Source: an uncultured Sutterella sp. (lineage in GTDB: Bacteria > Pseudomonadota > Gammaproteobacteria > Burkholderiales > Burkholderiaceae_F). Taken from it: a DNA stretch of 64,000 bases. Every line of letters begins with the position of its first letter. Within the stretch, counting starts at the first letter, position 1. The notes under the pieces are model-generated. The model saw nothing but the letters and a program-made list of their open reading frames with translations. It was not told the DNA's origin and ran no database searches. Of this stretch, positions 47,771-57,180 are shown piece by piece. The position numbers were made by a program, and so were the translations under genes. Where the stretch lies: NCBI GenBank assembly GCA_900538905.1, contig UPZS01000003.1, positions 40,983-104,982 of the forward strand, written 5' to 3'.

Positions 47771-48870
47771 GTATGCAAATCTATAAGGTCGGCGGATGCG
47801 TACGCGACCGCCTCTTGCGGGAACAGGGAGTCAACGCCCCTACGGGCGACATTGACTGGGTGGTGACGGGAGCTACGCCCGAAGCGATGCTCGCGCGCGG
47901 CTTCATGCCGGTGGGTGCCGATTTCCCCGTCTTTTTGCATCCGCACACGCACGAGGAATACGCCTTGGCACGCACCGAGCGCAAAACCGCCAAGGGCTAC
48001 CACGGCTTTACGTTTTACACGGCCCCAGATGTGACACTCGAAGAAGACCTGCGTCGGCGCGATCTCACGATCAACGCCATGGCCGAAGACGACAAAGGAA
48101 ACATCATTGACCCGTGGGGCGGGCAGGCCGACCTCAAGGCCCGTGTGTTGAGACACGTTTCGGAAGCCTTCTGCGAAGATCCCGTGCGTATCTTGCGCCT
48201 GGCTCGCTTTGCCGCACGTTTCCCCGACTTTACGGTTGCACCCGAGACACTTGCACTTTGCCGGCAAATGGTGGCTTCCGGCGAAGTTGACGCTCTGGTA
48301 CCCGAGCGTACCTGGCAGGAGTTGCGCCGAGGACTTGCCGAAACCAATCCGGTGCGCATGATCGCGGTACTGGAAGACTGCGGCGTCTGGCATCGAATTT
48401 TTGCCGACATTGCCGTCACCGCTCGCGTGCGTGAGGCACTGTTGCGCGCTGCACAGCGTAAACTGGATACCGCTCAGCGCACGGCGCTTCTTTTTTCTGA
48501 ATTCGACGACCCGGTCAAACTGCGCCAACGTCTGCAGGCGCTTCGTGTTGACGCCGACACAATCTCTCTGTGCGAAGTCTTTTGCCGATTACACAGCACA
48601 CTTGCCTCGCTTCGCGAAGCCGACGACTACGTCGCTTTTCTGGAAGCTGCCGATGTCTTGCGCCGTCCGGCTCGGTTTGACGCTTTCCTGTCGGCTTACG
48701 CAGCTTTTGAGCCAAATGCGAATTTCGACGTGCTGGGACAGGCCGCACGAGCATTTGTCGAAACCGACGCCGGAGCCGCTGCTCGACGTGCGCAAGGCAA
48801 AAATGTCGCACAAGCCGTGCGGCAGGTTCGACTGGATGCAGTGAAGTCCGCGCTCCGTATTTGCCTATGA
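47767..48870 (+). CDS. cca: CCA-adding tRNA nucleotidyltransferase
   Basis: 367 residues starting [15 protein letters not shown], with the catalytic carboxylates in [10 protein letters not shown], then [24 protein letters not shown] and the RNA-binding segment around [15 protein letters not shown]. It adds or repairs the CCA end. It is shorter than E. coli Cca (412) and the C-terminal HD phosphohydrolase motif is not evident. The ATG overlaps the uvrA stop by four bases. Confidence 0.92.
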   Translation: MSMQIYKVGGCVRDRLLREQGVNAPTGDIDWVVTGATPEAMLARGFMPVGADFPVFLHPHTHEEYALARTERKTAKGYHGFTFYTAPDVTLEEDLRRRDLTINAMAEDDKGNIIDPWGGQADLKARVLRHVSEAFCEDPVRILRLARFAARFPDFTVAPETLALCRQMVASGEVDALVPERTWQELRRGLAETNPVRMIAVLEDCGVWHRIFADIAVTARVREALLRAAQRKLDTAQRTALLFSEFDDPVKLRQRLQALRVDADTISLCEVFCRLHSTLASLREADDYVAFLEAADVLRRPARFDAFLSAYAAFEPNANFDVLGQAARAFVETDAGAAARRAQGKNVAQAVRQVRLDAVKSALRICL

Positions 48871-48881
48871 GGATTCCCGCA

Positions 48882-49277
48882 ATGCCTTTTCTTGCTTCGC
48901 TCGATCACTTGGTTCTAACCGTCTCGGATTTGCAAAGGACGCTCGATTTTTACTGCGGCGTTCTGGGCTGTGAAGAAGTCACCTTCGGTGATAAACGCAA
49001 GGCAATCCGTTTTGGCGACCAGAAGATCAATCTGCACGTCAAAGGAAACGAAATTGTGCCGCACGCGCTTTGTCCAGCGCCGGGCAGCGCCGATTTGTGT
49101 TTTTTAAGCACCGTACCGGTGGCGGCCTTGGCCGGACACTTCAAGGCGCACGGTATTGCGGTGGAATTGGGACCGGTCGAGCGCACGGGCGCAACAGGAA
49201 ACCTTTTATCTATCTACGTGCGCGACCCTGACGGCAACCTCATCGAGATTGCCAATCGCAAACGTCCGGCTTTCTAA
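48882..49277 (+). CDS. VOC-family (glyoxalase/bleomycin-resistance fold) protein
   Basis: 131 residues from ATG 48882, chosen for a GAGGA site eight bases upstream; ATG 48867 overlapping the cca stop is possible. The two VOC half-modules start at LDHLVLTVSDLQRTLDFYCGVLG and at GSADLCF, and the end IYVRDPDGNLIEI gives the metal-binding Glu. Such proteins bind metal and small molecules; substrates range from methylglyoxal to antibiotics, and none can be assigned here. Its stop overlaps the convergent DUF2905 gene by four bases. Confidence 0.85.
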   Translation: MPFLASLDHLVLTVSDLQRTLDFYCGVLGCEEVTFGDKRKAIRFGDQKINLHVKGNEIVPHALCPAPGSADLCFLSTVPVAALAGHFKAHGIAVELGPVERTGATGNLLSIYVRDPDGNLIEIANRKRPAF

Positions 49278-49465
49278 AGAAACTTCCCGATCAGGAAAAA
49301 CAGAAGAAAGATCAGCATCGTGCTGGCAAGCGGAATGCTGATGCGACGACCGAACACCCGGAAATTGATGTCTCCGGGCAAACGTCCGAGTCCGAACCGC
49401 GAAAGCCAGGGCACGCAGGTCATCAAGACCATGATGCAAATCAAAATAACTAAAATCCAGCGCAT
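49274..49465 (-). CDS. DUF2905 small membrane protein
   Basis: 63 residues with two membrane helices (about 3-22 and 45-61) joined by RFGLGRLPGDINFRVFGRR, the conserved loop of DUF2905 (also called YvlD-linked or PF11146 type in annotations I recall). Role unknown. It is divergent from folB with a 66-base gap and convergent with the VOC gene. Confidence 0.8.
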   Translation of the reverse strand: MRWILVILICIMVLMTCVPWLSRFGLGRLPGDINFRVFGRRISIPLASTMLIFLLFFLIGKFL

Positions 49466-49531
49466 TGGCGCATTGTAAAGCCTTCCACAACTTTTCCCTG
49501 CCCGCGCCGATTCCTTTTCGAAACCATCCGT

Positions 49532-49921
49532 ATGTCCTCCTTATTTGAAACGTTGTCTCTGACCTGCCGCCGCATCATTCTTGAGGATTTGCAGGTCGAC
49601 ATGGAAATCGGCGCGCACGCCGAAGAACACGGTCGCACGCAGCCTGTACTCGTCACGATCGAAGTTTGGGTGCCGTTTGAGTACAGCACGGCCACCGGCG
49701 ACAATCTCGATGAGGTGTACAGCTACTCCGTCTTGCCGCAAATCGTGACCGAAACGATTTCCGAAGGGCACATCCGACTGCAAGAAACTTTCGGTGATCG
49801 GCTGCTCGAGCGCATCCTCGCCGACAAACGCGTTTCTGCAGCGCGCGTCAAGACTGCCAAACTGCACGCTTGCATCGGCGCCAAAGCCGTGGCCGTCGAA
49901 ACTTTCCGCCACCGAATCTGA
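49532..49921 (+). CDS. folB: Dihydroneopterin aldolase-like protein FolB
   Basis: 129 residues. The stretch RIILEDLQVDMEIGAHAEEHGR and later LLERILADKR and VKTAKLHA (parts) follows the FolB fold, which cleaves dihydroneopterin to the folate precursor. Key Glu and Lys residues could not be fixed by eye. It precedes ttcA by nine bases, an arrangement seen in betaproteobacteria. Confidence 0.85.
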   Translation: MSSLFETLSLTCRRIILEDLQVDMEIGAHAEEHGRTQPVLVTIEVWVPFEYSTATGDNLDEVYSYSVLPQIVTETISEGHIRLQETFGDRLLERILADKRVSAARVKTAKLHACIGAKAVAVETFRHRI

Positions 49922-49930
49922 ACCCACATC

Positions 49931-50848
49931 ATGACCGAACACAACGCCCCCGACATTTCCGTGCGTCCGGTACGCATGGCCAAAAGCCGCGCCGAAAAGG
50001 CCAAGTTCATCGAAATCGCCCCCGGCAAACACATCGAAGCCTCGGTGTCGATGCGCAAGCTTGAAAAACGTATCGTGCGCCTGTGCGCGATGGCCTGCAC
50101 AGACTACGGCATGATCGAAGACGGCGACAAAATTGCTGTGGCAATGAGCGGCGGTAAGGATAGTTACGTGCTGCTCGACGCACTCCTGAAACTCAAGGCT
50201 CGTGCTCCGGTGCACTTTGACATCATCGCCGTACACGTGAACCAGCATATTCCGGGTAGCCCCACGCACCTGCTCGAAGCCTGGCTCAAGGAAAAAGGCG
50301 TGACCTACCACATCGAAAATCAGGACACCTACTCAATCACGCAAAAACTCATCCCTTCTGGCAAAAATGTCTGTTCTCTCTGCGCCCGCCTGCGCCGCGG
50401 CATTCTCTACCGTGTAGCCAAAGAGCTCGGCTGCACCAAAATTGCCCTGGGGCACCAGATGGACGACGTTGTCTCCACGTTGCTTCTCAACATGTTCTAC
50501 GGCGGGCGCATCAAAGCCATGCCGCCAGTGTTGCGCAGCGACGACGGCTGCAACACCGTGATTCGCCCGCTCATCTATCTGCGCGAGTACGAAATGAGCC
50601 GATGGGCCGAGATCTGCGGCTATCCGCTCTTTCCAAAGGATCTGTGCGGTGTGGGCGAAAACTTAAAACGAAAAGAGATCAAAGCCCTGATGACTCAGTG
50701 GGACAAGGAGTTCGACAGCCGCATCTACAATCTCTTCATGAGTACCACGCGCGTGGCCGCTTCGCAGTTGGCTGACAAAACGCTCTACGACTTCACGCAT
50801 TTCTGCCGCATTGCCGACTGCAATGCCGCCCACGAAACGGACGATTGA
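49931..50848 (+). CDS. ttcA: tRNA 2-thiocytidine synthetase TtcA
   Basis: 305 residues. The PP-loop is AMSGGKDSYVLLD; the CxxC pair is in NVCSLCARLRRGILY, and the third cluster-side Cys is in KDLCGVGENLKR. TtcA uses an iron-sulfur cluster to make s2C32 in tRNA. The C-terminus NLFMSTTRVAASQLAD matches the family. It probably shares a transcript with folB. Confidence 0.94.
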   Translation: MTEHNAPDISVRPVRMAKSRAEKAKFIEIAPGKHIEASVSMRKLEKRIVRLCAMACTDYGMIEDGDKIAVAMSGGKDSYVLLDALLKLKARAPVHFDIIAVHVNQHIPGSPTHLLEAWLKEKGVTYHIENQDTYSITQKLIPSGKNVCSLCARLRRGILYRVAKELGCTKIALGHQMDDVVSTLLLNMFYGGRIKAMPPVLRSDDGCNTVIRPLIYLREYEMSRWAEICGYPLFPKDLCGVGENLKRKEIKALMTQWDKEFDSRIYNLFMSTTRVAASQLADKTLYDFTHFCRIADCNAAHETDD

Positions 50849-50872
50849 GCAGCTTCTCTTGGGAGAAAATCT

Positions 50873-51346
50873 ATGCTGACCATCACGACCCCCGCTTTTG
50901 CGCACGAAGCCGAAATTCCGATGCGCTACACACAGGAGGGCGAAAACCTCTCACCCGAACTCGTTTTTTCGGGTGTTCCTGCCAATGCTCGCTCACTGGT
51001 ATTACTCTCCGACGATCCGGACGCTCCAGATCCGGAGGCACCCAAACGCATTTGGCTGCATTGGCTTGTCGTGAACATTCCGACCGAGACCGCGGGTTTT
51101 GCCGAAGGCGTCAGTGACTATCCCCAAGGCTGCCGTATCGCCGTCAACGACAGCGGTGTTCGCGGCTGGTCCGGCCCGCGCCCGCCCATTGGGCGCCACC
51201 GCTACTATTTCAAGCTCTACGCTCTGGATACGACACTCGATCTGCCGGAAAACTTCACACGCTCGCAAGTCGAAGCTGCCATGGCCGGACACGTTATTGA
51301 AAGCGCCGTCACCATGGGAACGTATTTGCTTTCGAGTAATCGCTAA
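50873..51346 (+). CDS. PEBP-family protein (YbhB/YbcL type)
   Basis: 157 residues with the phosphatidylethanolamine-binding fold: SDDPDAPDPE, HWLVVNIP and GPRPPIGRHRYYFKLYALD. There is no signal peptide, so it stays in the cytoplasm like YbhB. It binds small phosphate-bearing ligands in relatives; its function in bacteria is not settled. It follows ttcA by 24 bases. Confidence 0.9.
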   Translation: MLTITTPAFAHEAEIPMRYTQEGENLSPELVFSGVPANARSLVLLSDDPDAPDPEAPKRIWLHWLVVNIPTETAGFAEGVSDYPQGCRIAVNDSGVRGWSGPRPPIGRHRYYFKLYALDTTLDLPENFTRSQVEAAMAGHVIESAVTMGTYLLSSNR

Positions 51347-51476
51347 CCGATTCCGTTTTTCTTTTGCGCGTTTCTGCGCCAAAATTGTATGTTGAGCGGA
51401 AGTGCGACACGCTTGCGTGTGCCGTGCTTATCTCACGCATGTTCCATTGGTTACTCATCCCTCGGAGTCAAACCCG

Positions 51477-52265
51477 ATGTCACTGAAGCATATTTTTGCT
51501 GCCGCAGCCTGTGCGGCAACCGTTCTCACCTGCGGCCCAGTTTCGGCCGCCGATCCCGTGACCTACACCGTTGGCACGGGCGCAACCTATCGCCCCTTCG
51601 AATTCCAGGCTCCGAACAGGGAACTCGTGGGCTTTGATATCGACCTCGTGAAAGCCATCGCCAAGGAGCAAGGCTTCAAGGTGGAATTCATCAATACGCT
51701 CTTCGGAGTGATCTTTGAATCCGTGCGCAACGGAGACCGCGACATGATCATCAGCGGCATCACCATTACTCCCCAGCGCAAGGAAGCAGTTGACTTTTCC
51801 TATCCCTACTTTGCTGCTCACCAACTCATTCTCACCCAGAAGAATCTGACAGTGAAATCCGTGGCTGACCTCAAAGGTAAGAATGTGGCCGTGGTAGCCA
51901 ACTCCGCCGGCGACATTGCCTGCAGCAAGGTCTTCGGCAAGGCAAGCAGCAACATCAAGCGCTTTGACAACACCCCGCTCGTGCTCGAAGAGCTCTCCGC
52001 AGGTGGCGTGGACGCTGCTGTGGGCGACATCGGCGTATTTGCTTACTACGCCCTGCAGAATCCCGATAAACAGTTCAACATGGCTCGCGATCCGTCCTTT
52101 GAAGACCAGTATTTCGGCATCGCCTTCCGCAAGGGCAACACCGAACTGCGCGACAAGGTCAACGAAGGCTTAAAGAAGATCATCGCCAACGGCGAATATG
52201 CCAAGATCTACGCCAAGTGGTTCGGCGATAAGGCCCAGCCGCCCAAGCTTCCGATTCCTGAATAA
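51477..52265 (+). CDS. Amino-acid ABC transporter substrate-binding protein
   Basis: 262 residues from ATG 51477, with a CGGAG-type site upstream. A signal peptide ends VSA-ADP. The family-3 solute-binding pattern is clear: YRPFEFQ, GFDIDLVKAIAKEQG, RDMIISGITITPQRKEAVDFS and the C-terminal YAKIYAKWF. It binds a polar amino acid in the periplasm; the specificity (Arg, Gln, Cys or others) is not decided by the sequence. A terminator separates it from the permease and ATPase genes, which should make the binding protein more abundant. Confidence 0.9.
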   Translation: MSLKHIFAAAACAATVLTCGPVSAADPVTYTVGTGATYRPFEFQAPNRELVGFDIDLVKAIAKEQGFKVEFINTLFGVIFESVRNGDRDMIISGITITPQRKEAVDFSYPYFAAHQLILTQKNLTVKSVADLKGKNVAVVANSAGDIACSKVFGKASSNIKRFDNTPLVLEELSAGGVDAAVGDIGVFAYYALQNPDKQFNMARDPSFEDQYFGIAFRKGNTELRDKVNEGLKKIIANGEYAKIYAKWFGDKAQPPKLPIPE

Positions 52266-52295
52266 ATCGGACTGATCGGCCGTTATCCGCATCCT

Positions 52296-52327
52296 AACGG
52301 GCGCTTTTCGACAAAAGCGCCCGTTTT
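52296..52327 (+). terminator. Terminator between binding protein and permease genes
   Basis: AACGGGCGCTTTT and AAAAGCGCCCGTT are perfect 13-base arms around CGAC, followed by T. Part of the transcript probably ends here. Confidence 0.8.
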
Positions 52328-52469
52328 GCATCGGGATTAACTCCCAAAAGCCCGAATTGTTCAAAAAGGCTGAACCTGCATCGGGTAAAATATCCGCCGA
52401 TTTTTTGAGCGCAATACTTTCTTACAGTGTTGGGCAACCTCTTCCATCCCCCTCAACAAGGAAATCACG

Positions 52470-53219
52470 ATGAGCGGATTTCGTTTTGATGTTCTAGCCG
52501 AATACTGGCCGCTGTTTGCGGAAGGTATCGGCATGACGCTCAAGCTCACCATCGGTTGCGTCATCTGCGGCGTTTTCCTCGGCATGCTGCTCGGCATGGC
52601 CCGCATGGCCGAAGCCCGTCACGACCCCTGGAAATCCATTCTTTACTACGGCGTTCGCTGGCCGGTCACCATCTGGGTGAGCTTCTTTCGCGGTACCCCG
52701 CTGTTCGTTCAGATCTTTCTGATGTACTTTGCCGTGCTGCCGGTGTTCATTCACCCGGTCGACGGTCTGATCATCTCGGGCAGCCTCGCACGCGAAATCC
52801 GCAGCAACTACGGAGCATTTCTCGCCGGCTTCTTTGCGATCACCCTCAACGCCGGCGCCTACATGAGCGAAGTGTTCCGCGCCGGTATACAGTCGTTGGA
52901 CAAGGGCCAGAGCGAAGCGGCCCGTTCCGTAGGCATGACCTACTGGCAGTGTATGCGTCACATCATCCTGCCGCAGGCTTTCCGTCGCATGCTGCCCGCT
53001 TTGGGCAACAACGCCATTGCCATTTTGAAGGATTCCTCGCTGGTATCGGCCATTGGTCTTACCGAACTCGCCTACGCCGCGCGCACCGTCGCGGGCGCCT
53101 CGGCTCGCTACTGGGAGCCCTACCTCACGATTTCCGTGATGTACTGGGTGGCAACGCTCGGCTTAGCCTGGCTTATCCACATGCTTGAAAAGCGCCTCGG
53201 CAAGGGAGACGACAAATGA
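52470..53219 (+). CDS. Amino-acid ABC transporter permease
   Basis: 249 residues of the His/Glu/Gln permease family with about five helices. The EAA loop is [24 protein letters not shown] (in parts), which docks the ATPase. One permease gene means a homodimer or a partner elsewhere. The ribosome binding site AAGGAAA precedes the ATG. The stop overlaps the ATPase start by four bases. Confidence 0.9.
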   Translation: MSGFRFDVLAEYWPLFAEGIGMTLKLTIGCVICGVFLGMLLGMARMAEARHDPWKSILYYGVRWPVTIWVSFFRGTPLFVQIFLMYFAVLPVFIHPVDGLIISGSLAREIRSNYGAFLAGFFAITLNAGAYMSEVFRAGIQSLDKGQSEAARSVGMTYWQCMRHIILPQAFRRMLPALGNNAIAILKDSSLVSAIGLTELAYAARTVAGASARYWEPYLTISVMYWVATLGLAWLIHMLEKRLGKGDDK

Positions 53220-53956
53220 GCGACAAAGACGTCATGATCAGCATCCGCGGGCTGCACAAGCACTTCGGAAACTTGGAAGTTCTCAAGGGCATCGACCTTG
53301 ATGTGCATCGCGGCGAAAAGGTGGTGATTCTCGGGCCCTCGGGTTCCGGTAAGTCCACGATGCTGCGTTGCATCAACGCGCTGGAAGATCCCGACAAGGG
53401 CACAATCACAGTGGACGGCATTGAAGTCACCAGCCGTCGTACAAACATCAATAAATTGCGCGAGCATCTCGGCATGGTGTTCCAGCGCTTTAACCTTTGG
53501 CCGCACAAGACGGTGCTCGAAAACGTCATGCTCGGCCAAATGGTCGTAAGCGGCAAAGATAAGGAAACCGCACGCAAGAAAGCCATCGAAACGCTCACGC
53601 GCGTTGGACTGGCAGCCAAAGCCGAGGACTATCCCGTGCGTCTGTCGGGTGGTCAGCAGCAGCGCGTGGGCATCGCCCGCGCTCTGGCAATGGATCCCAA
53701 GGCCATTCTCTTTGACGAACCCACCTCCGCACTTGACCCGGAACTCGTGGGTGAAGTGCTCGCCGTCATGAAGAGTTTGGCCGACGAAGGCATGACAATG
53801 GTTGTGGTGACACACGAAATCGGCTTTGCTCGCGAAGTGGCCGATCACGTCGTCTTCATGGACGGCGGCGTGATCGTCGAACAGGGCCACCCCAGCGAAG
53901 TGCTCGTCAATCCGAAGGAAGAACGTACCCGCGCCTTCCTCAAGCGCGTGCTGTAA
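53216..53956 (+). CDS. Amino-acid ABC transporter ATPase (GlnQ-like)
   Basis: 246 residues: Walker [10 protein letters not shown], signature [19 protein letters not shown], Walker [13 protein letters not shown] and switch His in VTHEIGFA. It powers the importer formed with the upstream genes. It is clearly distinct from the orphan GltL-like ATPase at 17.5 kb, though of the same family. A terminator follows. Confidence 0.93.
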   Translation: MSDKDVMISIRGLHKHFGNLEVLKGIDLDVHRGEKVVILGPSGSGKSTMLRCINALEDPDKGTITVDGIEVTSRRTNINKLREHLGMVFQRFNLWPHKTVLENVMLGQMVVSGKDKETARKKAIETLTRVGLAAKAEDYPVRLSGGQQQRVGIARALAMDPKAILFDEPTSALDPELVGEVLAVMKSLADEGMTMVVVTHEIGFAREVADHVVFMDGGVIVEQGHPSEVLVNPKEERTRAFLKRVL

Positions 53957-53983
53957 CCTCTTCGTTGAGCAATGAACTTTCGC

Positions 53984-54013
53984 AAAGCCGTCGGTCGACT
54001 TCCGACGGCTTTG
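53984..54013 (+). terminator. Terminator of the amino-acid importer operon
   Basis: AAAGCCGTCGG and CCGACGGCTTT arms around TCGACTT, followed by a short T-rich tail. Confidence 0.75.
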
Positions 54014-54120
54014 TCTGTCTCAGAAAGAAGGTGAAAACAAAGCCAGACGCTTGTTTTCAAAATGTTTCGAGGCGGTTTCCCGAAAAGACGCCGTCCCTAT
54101 AATCAGTCCAGTTTAAACAC

Positions 54121-56532
54121 GTGTTTTTCAAGAAAGCGAGACGTCCGACGCGACGCCATCGTCCCCGTTCCGTGACCACGCAGAAATCCAAAACCAAATC
54201 CCGCGGCTGGCTCAAGTGGCTCGGTCGCTTGACCGGCGTCGGCTTGGCCGCTGCCGTGAGCGGCGCAAGCCTTTTTATGATCGTTTTTTCTGTGGTGTAC
54301 TCCCAGTTGCCTCCCATCGACTCGCTGACGGAATACAAGCCAAAAGTACCGCTGCGCGTCTGGAGTGCCGACGGCACCCTGATCGGCGAATACGGCGAAG
54401 AGCGCCGCGATTTTGTACGCCTTGACGAAATTCCGGGCTTTGTGCGCAATGCTGTGCTTGCCGCCGAAGACAACGGCTTTTACGAGCACTCGGGCATCGA
54501 ATTCATGGGTATTGCCCGTGCTGCGCTTTCCAACATTCTCACGGGACGCCGCGGTCAGGGCGGCTCGACCATCACCATGCAGGTGGCACGCAACTTCTTT
54601 TTGAGCTCCGAGCGCACATACACACGCAAGCTCTATGAAGTGGCGATGGCCTACAAAATCGAGCGTCACCTAACCAAGGATCAGATTCTCGAGGTCTATC
54701 TCAACCAGATATACCTCGGTCAGCGTGCCTACGGTTTTGCTTCGGCCGCTCAGGTGTATTTCGGCAAAAAACTCAATGAACTCACCATCGGCGAAGCCGC
54801 TACGATCGCGGGCCTTCCGGTGGCACCTTCGGCCTACAACCCCATCGTCAATCCCAAGCGCGCGACAATGCGCAAGAACTACGTGCTAAGCCGCATGCAT
54901 CAGTTGCAGTACATTGACGACATCACGTACGAAAACGAAATCAACGCTCCGCTGATGCCTGTTAAGCATTCGGTCGATCTCACAAAGGAAACGCCGGAAA
55001 ACGAAAAAACGATTCACGCCGAGTACGCCGCTGAAATGGCGCGTATGTTGGTCTACGACATTTTCAGAGAAGAAACCTACACGCGTGGCCTCAACGTCTA
55101 CACGACCATCCGCGACAAAGATCAGGTTGCCGCATGGGAAGCCGTACGCAAGCACCTGATCGCCTACGACCGAAAATACCGCTATCGCGGTCCGAGCGGA
55201 CGCATTGACATCAGCGATGAGCAAACCCGTGACGACACCATTCGTCTGGCGTTGCACAAGGCCAAATCCTCGGACAATCTCGAACCCGCCGTCGTCACTG
55301 AACTCACGGACAAGACTTTCAAAGCCGTAGTACTTGACGGCAAAGAACTCAAGACGTTGGACTTGGACGCCGACAGTCGCAAATTCGCGGGCAAATACCT
55401 CACCAACAAGGTAGCTAAGGAAAAGCGCCTGCAGCCCGGCAGCATCATCCGCGTTTCACGCGTTAAGAAGGGCTGGACGCTATCTCAGATCCCCGAAGTG
55501 CAGGCAGGTTTCATCAGCGTGAACTTCGACACAGGCGCCGTCAAGAGTCTGGTGGGAGGCTTCGATTTCTACCTCAACATGTTCAATCATGTCACGCAGG
55601 CGTTGCGTCAACCCGGTTCGTCCTTTAAGCCCTTCATTTATTCGGCGGCTCTCGACAAAGGCTTCAATCCTGGCACCATCATTAACGATGCGCCGATCTT
55701 TATTGATCCGCGTCTGACGGGAGGCGAACTCTGGGAGCCTCGCAACTATGACAACAAGTTCGATGGTCCGATGTCGCTTGCCATGGCTCTTCGCAAATCG
55801 AAAAACCTCGTTTCCATTCGAGTAATGCAAGCCATCGGCGCACGCTACGCACAAGAGTACGTCTCAAAGTTCGGCTTCGACCCGTCGCGCACGCCAGCTC
55901 AGCTCACCACCGCGCTGGGCGCGGGCTCAACCACGCCCTGGGAAATGGCAGCAGCCTTCTCGGTATTTGCCAACGGTGGCTATCGCGTCAAACCCTACCT
56001 CATCGATAAAGTCACGGATGTCGATGGCAAGGTGCTCATGCGCGTCAACAATCCTAAAGCAGGCAATGAAACCATTCGTGCCATCGACGAGCGCAACGCC
56101 TTTGTGATGCACACGCTTCTAAACGGCGTCGTCAGTGCTCCGGGCGGGACCGCACGCCGCGCCTACCGCGAGCTCAAGCGCCCTGACATGGGCGGCAAAA
56201 CGGGTACATCAAACAACGCGCATGACGCGTGGTTTGCAGGATACGCCTCGCACACGATGGCCGTGGGCTGGGTCGGATACGATCAGATGCGTCCTTTGGG
56301 CAGTACGGAAACCGGCGGCGGTTTGGTGCTTCCGATTTGGATAGACTACATGAAGACAGCCATCAAAGATGAGCCGCCCTATCGTCGTCGTCAGCCCTCA
56401 AGCGTCGTGCTTTTGAACGGCACCTATTACTATGCCGACAGCGTGGACAAAGCCGTTCGAGACGTTCCGCTTGATGGCCGAATCAAGCAAGAAAACCTGC
56501 AAAAAGAACTGGTCCGCGACCAGATTTTCTAA
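54121..56532 (+). CDS. mrcA: Penicillin-binding protein 1A
   Basis: 803 residues from GTG 54121. An Arg/Lys-rich cytoplasmic tail precedes one membrane helix (about 40-62). The glycosyltransferase 51 domain (about 85-260) has AAEDNGFYEHSGIE, GQGGSTITMQ and RKLYEVAMAYKIE. The transpeptidase domain has the nucleophile in GSSFKPF, SKN in RKSKNLVS and KTGT. An OB-like insertion lies near 330-460, as in class A PBP1A. It builds and crosslinks peptidoglycan. It shares a symmetrical terminator with the convergent cyaY gene. Confidence 0.95.
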   Translation: MFFKKARRPTRRHRPRSVTTQKSKTKSRGWLKWLGRLTGVGLAAAVSGASLFMIVFSVVYSQLPPIDSLTEYKPKVPLRVWSADGTLIGEYGEERRDFVRLDEIPGFVRNAVLAAEDNGFYEHSGIEFMGIARAALSNILTGRRGQGGSTITMQVARNFFLSSERTYTRKLYEVAMAYKIERHLTKDQILEVYLNQIYLGQRAYGFASAAQVYFGKKLNELTIGEAATIAGLPVAPSAYNPIVNPKRATMRKNYVLSRMHQLQYIDDITYENEINAPLMPVKHSVDLTKETPENEKTIHAEYAAEMARMLVYDIFREETYTRGLNVYTTIRDKDQVAAWEAVRKHLIAYDRKYRYRGPSGRIDISDEQTRDDTIRLALHKAKSSDNLEPAVVTELTDKTFKAVVLDGKELKTLDLDADSRKFAGKYLTNKVAKEKRLQPGSIIRVSRVKKGWTLSQIPEVQAGFISVNFDTGAVKSLVGGFDFYLNMFNHVTQALRQPGSSFKPFIYSAALDKGFNPGTIINDAPIFIDPRLTGGELWEPRNYDNKFDGPMSLAMALRKSKNLVSIRVMQAIGARYAQEYVSKFGFDPSRTPAQLTTALGAGSTTPWEMAAAFSVFANGGYRVKPYLIDKVTDVDGKVLMRVNNPKAGNETIRAIDERNAFVMHTLLNGVVSAPGGTARRAYRELKRPDMGGKTGTSNNAHDAWFAGYASHTMAVGWVGYDQMRPLGSTETGGGLVLPIWIDYMKTAIKDEPPYRRRQPSSVVLLNGTYYYADSVDKAVRDVPLDGRIKQENLQKELVRDQIF

Positions 56533-56542
56533 GCCGGAATCG

Positions 56543-56578
56543 AAAAACCGCGTCGAATAAGTGTTTGACGCGGTTTTT
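56543..56578. terminator. Bidirectional terminator between mrcA and cyaY
   Basis: AAAAACCGCGTC and GACGCGGTTTTT arms flanked by A on one side and T on the other, able to end both converging transcripts. Confidence 0.8.
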
Positions 56579-56585
56579 GTCATCT

Positions 56586-56906
56586 TTAGCCAAGGCTGAG
56601 CGAAACGTCTTCTTCGCAGACAAAACTTAAGGCAACATTGAGCGCACTTTCAAACGTCGTCGCATCGCGCGTGTTACGCCACTGCCCGCCAACGTTTTCA
56701 AAGTGCAGTCCGCCCTTTCGCGTGGCAAGCCACATCTGCTGCGTCGGAGTGTGCCGATTGATCACAATCTGCTCCCCCGAGTCGGCTTCAATGGTGAGCA
56801 CATTGCCAGAGCGATCGCATTCGACGTCAAGTCCAGCAGCGTCAATCGCGTTTTCGACCTGCTGCATCAAGGCTTCGCTTGCCTCAAGAAATTCCGTTTC
56901 AGTCAT
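56586..56906 (-). CDS. cyaY: Frataxin-like iron-binding protein CyaY
   Basis: 106 residues with an acidic first helix (TETEFLEASEALMQQVENAID) and the strands VLTIEADSGEQIVINRH, QMWLATRKGGLHF that define frataxin. It binds iron and tunes iron-sulfur cluster assembly on IscS. It is divergent from the lipoprotein and lysA genes, as in many proteobacteria. Confidence 0.93.
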   Translation of the reverse strand: MTETEFLEASEALMQQVENAIDAAGLDVECDRSGNVLTIEADSGEQIVINRHTPTQQMWLATRKGGLHFENVGGQWRNTRDATTFESALNVALSFVCEEDVSLSLG

Positions 56907-56962
56907 AATTGCTTTTTGCGCAAAAAATATTCGCTTTTTCGTTTCAAGGAGGCACGCAAACC

Positions 56963-57139
56963 ATGGTGCGCACCGTTTTAGCCATTCTAAGCATTGCCCT
57001 TTTGTCCGCCTGCGGCCTTAAAGGTCCGCTTTACATGACCGATGAAAACGGCAGGCGCCAAGAAGCTCCGCAAGAAACGCAGCAGCAGCCAAGCGGCGTT
57101 CCCTCCGACAGTCTCCTGCAGGATCGCTGGGACAACTAA
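56963..57139 (+). CDS. lptM: Small lipoprotein, LptM (YifL) type
   Basis: 58 residues from ATG 56963, with a strong AAGGAGG site. The lipobox is LLSACGLKGPLY, the hallmark of this family, where the N-terminal motif helps LptD mature in E. coli. The rest is short and Gln-rich. It lies in the same position between cyaY and lysA (dapF/lysA region) as in many gammaproteobacteria and betaproteobacteria. Too small for a clear start from length alone. Confidence 0.85.
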   Translation: MVRTVLAILSIALLSACGLKGPLYMTDENGRRQEAPQETQQQPSGVPSDSLLQDRWDN

Positions 57140-57180
57140 AAGCAGAACCATAACAAAAAAACTCCTCGGAAATTCCATTT

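Noticed and set aside
47455..48528. 357-codon frame opposite uvrA and cca
   Set aside because: Antisense to two conserved genes; no motif seen.
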